NCBI GenBank assembly: GCA_003484585.1
Contig: DNBZ01000140.1
Coordinates: 5,952 to 11,019 of the forward strand
Reading direction: 5' to 3'
Length of the DNA: 5,068 nucleotides
Origin: Bacteroidota bacterium
Lineage (GTDB): Bacteria; Bacteroidota; Bacteroidia; NS11-12g; UBA9320
Under the pieces are notes generated by a model. It made no database searches, was not told where the DNA came from, and was given only the letters and a program-made list of their open reading frames with translations. Within the stretch, counting starts at the first letter, position 1. Every line of letters begins with the position of its first letter. The position numbers were made by a program, and so were the translations under genes. Below are positions 1 to 5,068 of this stretch, piece after piece.

Positions 1-95
1 CCTGGATCTATAACCAATGCGTTGTCATCCGCATCTGTTATCAGATATGTGTTTTCTGCAAACGGACCATAGGTGAGTTGGTGTACTTGAGTCAT
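1..95 (-). CDS. MBL-fold metallo-hydrolase, N-terminal fragment (runs off the window)
   Basis: Seen: an ATG at base 95 opens a frame that stays open to the window edge, giving 31 complete codons. The peptide begins MTQVHQLTYGPFAENTYLI and continues through ITDADDNALVIDPG, the final G being inferred from the two last bases (GG). Known: a short beta strand, then a (P)F-x-E-N-T-Y-L block, then an acidic turn and a V-I-D-P-G strand end is the usual N-terminus of glyoxalase II-like / YcbL-like metallo-beta-lactamase-fold hydrolases, which are cytoplasmic and bind one or two metals. The metal-binding HxHxDH motif would lie just beyond the edge, so it cannot be checked here. The start overlaps the rodA stop in a TAATG, which argues for co-translation with the rod-shape genes. 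Substrate is unknown; hydroxyacylglutathione hydrolase is only one possibility, and this family is often over-annotated as such. Confidence 0.83.
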   Translation of the reverse strand, partial: MTQVHQLTYGPFAENTYLITDADDNALVIDP

Positions 96-97
96 TA
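93..97 (-). other. TAATG stop/start overlap, rodA to MBL-fold gene
   Basis: The rodA stop TAA (97-95) shares its last A with the ATG (95-93) of the next gene. There is only a weak purine run (AGAAAG) a few bases upstream. Such an overlap is typical of termination-reinitiation coupling; coupling itself is inferred. Confidence 0.85.
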
Positions 98-1348
98 GCT
101 TTCTGATGTTAAATCTTCGTCTCTAGATGCATCCATTTTCAACGCTGTGAAAATAAAAATTCCAAAGGCCAAAATGGATGAACCTCCATATGAGATTAAA
201 GGAAGTGGAATACCTATTACGGGCATTAGCCCAATTGTCATTCCCACATTTACTAGTAAATGAAAGAAGAAAATACTGGCTAAACTTAAAATGAAAATTC
301 GTTTAAATTTCTTCTTCGCTCTAGAAGCAAGATATAAAAGTCTTAGAATAAAAAGCATAAAGAGAGTGATAGTAAGCGTACTCAAAAGCCATCCTCCTTC
401 TTCTCCAATGGTACAAAAAATAAAATCTGTAGTCTGTTCTGGAATGAAATTTCCCTTAGTATGAGACCCATTTAAAAAACCTTTGCCAGCGAAACCTCCT
501 GAGCCTATCGCTATTTTAGATTGATTTACATTATACCCCGCACCTTGATTATCTTCTATCAAATTAAGGGTTACTTGGATTCTTTTTTGCTGGTGCTTCT
601 GCAGCACATTATTAAACAGAAACTGTACACTAAGGCTAAATAAAACGACCACCGCCAGAATACTAAGACTCGGAATGAGCATTTTCTTGTTGGTATAAGT
701 AAAAGCAGTAAATACTAAAAAAAGAACCAGAGCAGTAATAGCAAAATAGCTAAAACCTATCACCAATGTGAGCACAAAAATGAAGATAGCTACAATCCCT
801 AGAACTAAGAGAAGTGGCGTAAGTCCCTCTCTATAAAACACTAGTATAAAACTAGCAAAAACCAAAGCAGAACCAGTATCTCCTTGGATAACAATTAATA
901 TAGCTGGGAATGCTATTACGGCAAATAGCTTTATGACATCGTAGCGTTTATTAAATGAAAAGTCAATAGAACTGAGTACAGAAGACACCGCGAACGCTGC
1001 CCCATACTTAGCAAACTCAGAAGGCTGTATACTAAAAGATCCTATTTTAATCCATGAGCGTGCCCCATTTATATCTGCTCCTATAAATAAAACGACGACC
1101 AGCAATAACATGAGTGGTACATAAAAGTACCAACTAAATACTTCAAAGAAATTAGCATTGAGAAAAAAGATGATGATGCCTACGAATAATGACGCTCCAA
1201 ACCACATAATCTGCTTACCACTTCTACCGTCTAGCAAGTTCATTGAACCATCCTCGTACGTAGCAGAATAAACACTTGCTATACCTATAATGGCTATAGC
1301 AAAGTATAAAAACAAGCTCAGTATGTCTATTCTGGATCTAGTTTCCAT
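95..1348 (-). CDS. rodA: RodA, SEDS-family peptidoglycan glycosyltransferase
   Basis: RodA is the inner-membrane polymerase of the elongasome: it joins lipid II into glycan strands and works as a complex with PBP2. The 417-residue protein is nearly all membrane helix (I count about 12 segments). Family motifs seen: NGARSWI (94-100), QPSEFAK (108-114), QGDTGSALV (155-163), GYNVNQSKIAIGSGG (271-285), FIPEQTTDFIF (301-311) followed by EE (316-317), and LPLISYGGSS (382-391). Asp266, just before the QGAGY turn, lies where the essential Asp of E. coli RodA (D262) sits, so the enzyme looks active. The extra length over E. coli (about 370 residues) falls between QGDTG and Asp266, where there seem to be two additional helices. 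The ATG at 1348 was chosen because it gives the normal short cytoplasmic N-terminus (METRSRID) before the first helix; it overlaps the mrdA stop by 11 bases. FtsW is the alternative paralogue, but the mrdA neighbour and mre context favour RodA. Confidence 0.96.
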   Translation of the reverse strand: METRSRIDILSLFLYFAIAIIGIASVYSATYEDGSMNLLDGRSGKQIMWFGASLFVGIIIFFLNANFFEVFSWYFYVPLMLLLVVVLFIGADINGARSWIKIGSFSIQPSEFAKYGAAFAVSSVLSSIDFSFNKRYDVIKLFAVIAFPAILIVIQGDTGSALVFASFILVFYREGLTPLLLVLGIVAIFIFVLTLVIGFSYFAITALVLFLVFTAFTYTNKKMLIPSLSILAVVVLFSLSVQFLFNNVLQKHQQKRIQVTLNLIEDNQGAGYNVNQSKIAIGSGGFAGKGFLNGSHTKGNFIPEQTTDFIFCTIGEEGGWLLSTLTITLFMLFILRLLYLASRAKKKFKRIFILSLASIFFFHLLVNVGMTIGLMPVIGIPLPLISYGGSSILAFGIFIFTALKMDASRDEDLTSES

Positions 1349-3203
1349 ACAGAGAAGTATCGCGTTGAGATCTATATTTTAATGGAATCAGATTTGCCTC
1401 CTTCAGTCTGGTCTCCAAGTACATCTTGGAACTCTCGGTCACAGAATCTGCTTGAAGATAGTGTTCTATCATAAGGTGAGCTATAGGAGCTGCCCATGTG
1501 GCACCATACCCTGCTTCTTCTACCACTACAGCTATGGCTATCTTAGGATCTTCTACAGGTGCAAAGGCCATATAAGCCGAGTGATTTTTCCCATGCGGAT
1601 TTTGAACTGTCCCTGTTTTTCCGCCTATATTTATTCCTTTTATAGCTACACCAGCACCCGTTCCATTTTGAGTTACAGCAAGCATTCCAGCTATTACAGC
1701 ATCAAAATTTTTGGCAGATACTTTGGTAAAATGCTTAGTTCTAAACTCCTCTGGAATCGCATCTACATTTTCTATTTGTCGTACAACATGAGGCGTGTAG
1801 TAATATCCTCTATTGGCTATACACGCAGCTAGATTCGCTATTTGTATTGGAGTGAGGCCCAGCTCACCTTGCCCAAAGGAAAGAGAAATAATATTAGCAT
1901 AGCTCCATCTACCTTTACCGTGCATTTGATCATAAAAGCTTGGCTCTTTTAACCATCCTCTAAATTCACTTGATATATCTACTCCCAATTTATTCCCTAA
2001 TCCAAAGCTCTCTAGATATGATCTCCAGCTTATATATGCTTCTTCTGTGTTGGCATACTTATCAGACTGCATCATATTCTTAAATGTATTACAGTAATAT
2101 GTATTGCAACTACTAGCTATAGAACGCTCTAGACTAGTGCTAAATGGGTGCGGGTGGCATTTGATAGTGCGTCTTCCTAGTCTAAAGTATCCAGGGCAGC
2201 CAAAATGTGTTGCAGGTGTTATGGCTCCATCTTCTAACCCTATAAGTGCCATAATAGGTTTAAAGGTAGAACCAGGAGGATATGGAGCAGAAACCGCTCG
2301 GTTAAAAATAGGTTTGGTAGGATCTTGTATTGCCCTATTGTAGTAGCTTCCTCTGTTCTGAATATTAAAATTAGCTGGATTATAAAAAGGACTAGATATA
2401 AGTGCTAGCACTTCACCCGTTTTAGGTTCTATGGCTACTACGCTGCCCATTTTATTATTAAGTAGGGACTCGCCATATTGTTGTAAATCTATGTCTATAC
2501 TCAGCCCTAGATTATGACCGTCTATTGCTTCTATATCCAGCTTACCTTCTTTGTACGAACCCTTGTTTACGCCGTGTATATCTACATAGAAATACTTTTC
2601 TCCTTTCACCCCACGCAATTCATCTTCATAGTATCGCTCTATCCCTTTTTTACCTACATAGTCGCCTTGCTCGTAGTAATCATCTTCTTGTGTTCCAAGC
2701 TCATTTTTAGAAACTTCTCCTAAGTATCCCAGCACATGTGCAGAGCTATTGTATTTATAGTTTCTATCTCTACGTATCTCAAAAAACAAACCTTTGAACT
2801 CATATAGTCGTTCCTGCATGCGAGCATACAATCGGTTGCTCACGTTTTTCATAAAAACTGCCTTACCACGGTACGAAGATTTTTTTGCTTTGGCTAGTCT
2901 AGTATCGAACTCCGGTCTGTCTATATCTAGTACACCACAAAAAGAATTCGTATCTATACCCCCTAGTCTTATGGGTACAGACACCATTAGATCGTAAACT
3001 GGCTCATTGAATACCACCAGCTTATTTTCTCTGTCAAATATGAGTCCACGCTGTGGGTAGATAGTTTGCTTACGCAATGAAATACGCTCGGCTGTATTTT
3101 TATACGAATCATCTAATACCTGAATCTGAAATAGTCTAAGAATATAGATACTCCCAATTACGACTACAGCAATGCTAATATATAATGACCTATGCCTATT
3201 CAC
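1338..3203 (-). CDS. mrdA: Penicillin-binding protein 2, elongation-specific transpeptidase
   Basis: PBP2 is the class B PBP that cross-links peptidoglycan peptides during side-wall synthesis, partnered with RodA and stimulated by MreC. The 621-residue protein has a short cytoplasmic tail and one membrane anchor (about 7-29), a periplasmic pedestal domain (about 46-215, opening with the family motif RGLIFDREN), and a transpeptidase domain (about 252-580). Active-site motifs are complete: SxxK as S312-T-F-K315, SxN as S365-C366-N367, and KTG as K529-T-G-T532. Further conserved stretches are GYLGEVS (159-165), KKGIERYYEDELRG (185-198) and FGQGELGLTPIQ (443-454). A cluster C336, C349, H350, H352, C366, C371 surrounds the SxN region and may bind a metal. 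The start is GTG: the frame is closed by a TGA four codons upstream and the next Met is residue 73, beyond the anchor. It overlaps mreD by 8 bases and rodA by 11. Expected to be a beta-lactam target. The division homologue FtsI is unlikely in this context. Confidence 0.96.
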   Translation of the reverse strand: MNRHRSLYISIAVVVIGSIYILRLFQIQVLDDSYKNTAERISLRKQTIYPQRGLIFDRENKLVVFNEPVYDLMVSVPIRLGGIDTNSFCGVLDIDRPEFDTRLAKAKKSSYRGKAVFMKNVSNRLYARMQERLYEFKGLFFEIRRDRNYKYNSSAHVLGYLGEVSKNELGTQEDDYYEQGDYVGKKGIERYYEDELRGVKGEKYFYVDIHGVNKGSYKEGKLDIEAIDGHNLGLSIDIDLQQYGESLLNNKMGSVVAIEPKTGEVLALISSPFYNPANFNIQNRGSYYNRAIQDPTKPIFNRAVSAPYPPGSTFKPIMALIGLEDGAITPATHFGCPGYFRLGRRTIKCHPHPFSTSLERSIASSCNTYYCNTFKNMMQSDKYANTEEAYISWRSYLESFGLGNKLGVDISSEFRGWLKEPSFYDQMHGKGRWSYANIISLSFGQGELGLTPIQIANLAACIANRGYYYTPHVVRQIENVDAIPEEFRTKHFTKVSAKNFDAVIAGMLAVTQNGTGAGVAIKGINIGGKTGTVQNPHGKNHSAYMAFAPVEDPKIAIAVVVEEAGYGATWAAPIAHLMIEHYLQADSVTESSKMYLETRLKEANLIPLKYRSQRDTSLYGN

Positions 3204-3696
3204 GTGAGTGACTCAAAGACATAAATTGAAGTATAGCAATAACTGTTAATGAAAAAACAGAGCTCATCAACGTGGTAACCAATAGATTATAAGTATTTAT
3301 AGCCCCTATACTTCCTATCCAAAAAATATATAAATGATAGAAAAAGACTAAAATTAATACCGTGTACGAAAAGGGCAATACTCCCACATTACGAGCAGTA
3401 TAATTAAGCCTATTGGCTATTTCTTCTTTTAGATCCTGCGTATTTAAAATGGTCATTCTCAACATCACTAAAAAAAGACACGCAGAAGTATGAATACCCG
3501 GTGTAGAGACAAAAAGGTCTGCGAGTAAACCTAGTCCGAACGCTATTAGAACTTGGTAAATTTTCTTGGTGTGCAGGGGTAATGTAATAAGTAATATGAT
3601 GAAAATTTGCGGCACTAAAAATGCCGTTAAATCCAGATGATTAAAAAGTAACACCTGCAGTGCAAAAATCGATATCCAATATAGTAGTCTACTCAT
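3196..3696 (-). CDS. mreD: MreD, rod-shape-determining membrane protein
   Basis: MreD is a small integral inner-membrane protein of the elongasome that associates with MreC and modulates the MreC-PBP2 interaction; it has no known enzymatic activity. The 166-residue product, of normal family length, has about five hydrophobic segments: roughly 5-19, 25-40, 46-63, 108-127 and 137-158, with a weaker one near 70-82. The best family signature is the block GLGLLADLF followed by STPGIHTSA (54-72), which matches the MreD G-x-x-x-D-x-x-x-x-x-x-G-x-x pattern. MreD diverges fast, so the call rests on this block, the topology, and above all the position between mreC and mrdA. The ATG at 3696 lies inside the end of mreC (8-base overlap), with no Shine-Dalgarno-like sequence upstream; the TAG stop overlaps the start of mrdA by 8 bases. 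Confidence 0.92.
   Translation of the reverse strand: MSRLLYWISIFALQVLLFNHLDLTAFLVPQIFIILLITLPLHTKKIYQVLIAFGLGLLADLFVSTPGIHTSACLFLVMLRMTILNTQDLKEEIANRLNYTARNVGVLPFSYTVLILVFFYHLYIFWIGSIGAINTYNLLVTTLMSSVFSLTVIAILQFMSLSHSRE
3201..3203 (-). other. GTG start codon of mrdA
   Basis: The mrdA frame has no ATG near its beginning. Upstream in frame are CAC, ACT, GTC and then TGA (3215-3213), so translation must begin at or after this GTG. It gives NRHRSLYISIAVVV, a basic tail followed by the membrane anchor, as expected for a class B PBP. The upstream sequence (TTTGAGTCACTCAC) has no good ribosome-binding site, so initiation probably depends on ribosomes finishing mreD, whose TAG ends 8 bases inside mrdA. 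Confidence 0.85.
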
Positions 3697-4513
3697 TATC
3701 AGGCATCAAAGGTGTAATAAGCGACTCATCTCTATTTATTATTACGTACACATAAGCTAGTTTCCTAAACTGTGTAGCTGTAGTAATGTAGGTATCAAAA
3801 TATTGGCTATTTGGTTTGGGTATCAGTTTAGCAATAGAGCCTATTGGTATCCCAGGAGGAAAAAGCAACGAACTGCGGCCTGTATACACTAAGTCACCTT
3901 CCTTTATTTTTTCTAATTTGTTAATACCCATAATTTTCATCGTGTGCGGATTACTATTATCCCATACCAATTCAGTAAAAAACTCCTGATCGTTGATGTT
4001 TGGAATTATTTTCATATCGGTATTGAGTAAAGACATAGCCACGCTGTACTTTGCATTAGAGCGAAGTACTATTCCTGCTACTCCTTCAGATGATACTACG
4101 CCCATATTTTTGCGGATACCATTATCTGTACCTTTATTTATTACAAAAACATTGTTGGCTTTATAGGTAGTATTATAAATGACTTGAGCCGGTATAGCTT
4201 CGAAAAGAGGCCTACTCGAACTGTCTTTTACGTCTATGGTATCTTGTAGAAAACGAAAAGAATTATTAGGTGCATTCTTAAATTGCTCGCTTATCTGACT
4301 TTGCAATAAGATGTTTTGCTCTTTTAGATCTATGTATGACGTGAGATCAGTAGAAAACTGATTACTTCTTGCGGTAACACTTGCCGCACTATGAGAAAAC
4401 ACAGCTTGCTGATACGGATTTAGACCAAAAATCAAGAACCCGCAAATAATCTGTAGGATTATAAATAGAATAAAATGAAAATTATGCTCTATGAATGCTA
4501 AGAGCCTTTGCAT
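3689..4513 (-). CDS. mreC: MreC, periplasmic scaffold of the elongasome
   Basis: MreC is a bitopic membrane protein whose periplasmic part binds PBP2 and promotes its active conformation. The 274-residue product has a short cytoplasmic N-terminus, one membrane helix (about 12-30), a helical coiled-coil-like stretch (about 41-78, including DLKEQNILLQSQISEQF) and a beta-rich core (about 105-262). Family features seen: NNVFVINKGTDNGIRKNMGV (120-139), then VAGIV (145-149), LLFPPGIPIGSI (216-227) and LAYVYVI (252-258). The length is ordinary for Gram-negative MreC, and there is no long C-terminal extension. The ATG overlaps the mreB TAA in a TAATG (4515-4511), and the upstream bases (TTTTTAATAATACC) are A/T-rich without a Shine-Dalgarno. 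The end overlaps mreD by 8 bases. Nothing looks damaged or transferred. Confidence 0.95.
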   Translation of the reverse strand: MQRLLAFIEHNFHFILFIILQIICGFLIFGLNPYQQAVFSHSAASVTARSNQFSTDLTSYIDLKEQNILLQSQISEQFKNAPNNSFRFLQDTIDVKDSSSRPLFEAIPAQVIYNTTYKANNVFVINKGTDNGIRKNMGVVSSEGVAGIVLRSNAKYSVAMSLLNTDMKIIPNINDQEFFTELVWDNSNPHTMKIMGINKLEKIKEGDLVYTGRSSLLFPPGIPIGSIAKLIPKPNSQYFDTYITTATQFRKLAYVYVIINRDESLITPLMPDNE

Positions 4514-4515
4514 TA
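4511..4515 (-). other. TAATG stop/start overlap, mreB to mreC
   Basis: The mreB stop TAA (4515-4513) shares one base with the mreC ATG (4513-4511). The same arrangement occurs between rodA and the last gene. The preceding sequence is A/T-rich with no Shine-Dalgarno-like element, so coupled reinitiation is the simplest reading (inference). Confidence 0.85.
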
Positions 4516-5068
4516 GGTATTATTAAAAATAGTCTTGAAACTCTTAATGTTTTTGAGCACCTCTGCTGTTCCACGCACTACAGCTCTTAACGGATCTTCT
4601 GCCACATATACTGGCAGTTTAGTTTTACTAGAGATTCTCTTGTCTAAGCCGCGTAACAATGCACCGCCACCCGTAAGATATAGTCCTGTCTGAAATATAT
4701 CTGCCGAAAGTTCTGGAGGAGTAAGCTCGAGTGCTTTTAGCACCGCCTCCTCTATCTTAGAAATAGACTTGTCTAGTGCTAGAGCTATTTCTGAGTAAGA
4801 AACCATTATTTGTTTTGGGATACCAGTCATAAGGTCACGCCCATTTACAGCGTAATCTTCTGGTGGATTTTCTAATTCGGGTAGAGCAGCACCTACTTCT
4901 ACTTTTATATATTCAGCTGTACGTTCCCCGATCATCAGGTTATGCTGTCTACGCATATACTCTATTATATCATTGGTGAAATCATCACCAGCTACACGTA
5001 TAGACTCATCAGACACTATACCAGATAGAGCTATTACTGCTATTTCTGTAGTACCGCCTCCTATATCT
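4513..5068 (-). CDS. mreB: MreB, actin-like rod-shape protein, C-terminal part (start lies outside the window)
   Basis: MreB is the bacterial actin homologue that forms ATP-dependent membrane-bound filaments and directs where the elongasome inserts wall. The frame stays open to the window edge and yields the last 184 residues; from the usual length of about 345, some 160 N-terminal residues, including phosphate-1 motif, are missing. The fragment opens exactly at the phosphate-2 motif DIGGGTTEIAVI, followed by SIRVAGDDF, the IGERTAEYIK segment of the nucleotide cleft, NGRDLMTGIPKQI, the adenosine motif LTGGGALLRGLD, and the conserved end AEDPLRAVVRGTAEVLKNIK. A GTG at 5016 could be mistaken for a start, but the sequence upstream of it is conserved MreB, so it encodes an internal valine. 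It is the most upstream gene seen; any promoter lies beyond the window. The end is joined to mreC by TAATG. Confidence 0.97.
   Translation of the reverse strand, partial: DIGGGTTEIAVIALSGIVSDESIRVAGDDFTNDIIEYMRRQHNLMIGERTAEYIKVEVGAALPELENPPEDYAVNGRDLMTGIPKQIMVSYSEIALALDKSISKIEEAVLKALELTPPELSADIFQTGLYLTGGGALLRGLDKRISSKTKLPVYVAEDPLRAVVRGTAEVLKNIKSFKTIFNNT

Noticed and set aside
95..1348. Assignment of the SEDS protein as FtsW
   Set aside because: It sits directly after mrdA in an mre operon, not among murG/murC/ftsQ-type division genes, so RodA is the better name.
1452..1832. Plus-strand open frame of 126 codons opposite the end of mrdA
   Set aside because: It lies wholly inside the conserved PBP2 transpeptidase domain on the other strand, and its product is a Tyr/Ser-rich string with no recognisable domain. 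It is a shadow of mrdA.
2106..2108. Cys366 in the SxN motif of PBP2 as a defect of the active site
   Set aside because: The middle residue of SxN is variable in the family and Cys is a common choice there; the Ser and Asn are both present.
2104..2997. Several short plus-strand open frames (2104-2343, 2514-2723, 2525-2710, 2794-2997)
   Set aside because: All are antisense to mrdA, two overlap one another, and none shows a motif or plausible independent start signal. The PBP2 reading is strongly conserved across the same bases.
5014..5016. GTG as a start codon for a 167-residue protein
   Set aside because: The frame continues upstream to the window edge with the MreB phosphate-2 motif DIGGGTTE, so this GTG is an internal valine codon of a truncated mreB.
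1..5068. A hidden novel system, mobile element, CRISPR array, RNA gene or promoter within the window
   Set aside because: The bases are fully accounted for by six overlapping genes of one known operon. I saw no inverted-repeat termini, direct-repeat arrays, tRNA-like folds, non-coding gaps or shift in base composition.

Overview
The window is the downstream part of a classical cell-elongation (rod-shape) operon. Every gene lies on the minus strand, so transcription runs from the high-coordinate end to the low end: mreB (C-terminal part), mreC, mreD, mrdA (PBP2), rodA, then the first 31 codons of a metallo-beta-lactamase-fold hydrolase that runs off the window at base 1.

The organism is most likely a member of the Bacteroidota. 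The evidence is the MreB C-terminal half (TNDIIEYMRRQHN, LENPPEDYAVNGRDLMTGIP, AEDPLRAVVRGTAEVLKNIK), the RodA signature GYNVNQSKIAIGSGG, the PBP2 stretch VQNPHGKNHSAYMAFAP, an A+T-rich base composition, and starts without convincing Shine-Dalgarno sequences. I cannot name a genus from this.

Layout: mreB 4513-5068 (partial), mreC 3689-4513, mreD 3196-3696, mrdA 1338-3203, rodA 95-1348, MBL-fold hydrolase 1-95 (partial). The window is fully coding. Every neighbouring pair overlaps, by 1, 8, 8, 11 and 1 bases, so there is no intergenic DNA, and I see no internal promoter, terminator, RNA gene, repeat or mobile element.

How they work together: MreB filaments on the inner face of the membrane, with MreC and MreD, position and activate the RodA-PBP2 pair. 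RodA polymerises lipid II into glycan strands and PBP2 cross-links the peptides, building the lateral wall. All catalytic motifs are intact. The MBL-fold hydrolase is translationally linked but has no established place in this machine.

I found no new biological system here. The points that merit a second look are a probable Cys/His metal site in PBP2, an apparent two-helix enlargement of RodA relative to E. coli, and the coupling of an MBL-fold hydrolase to the end of the operon.
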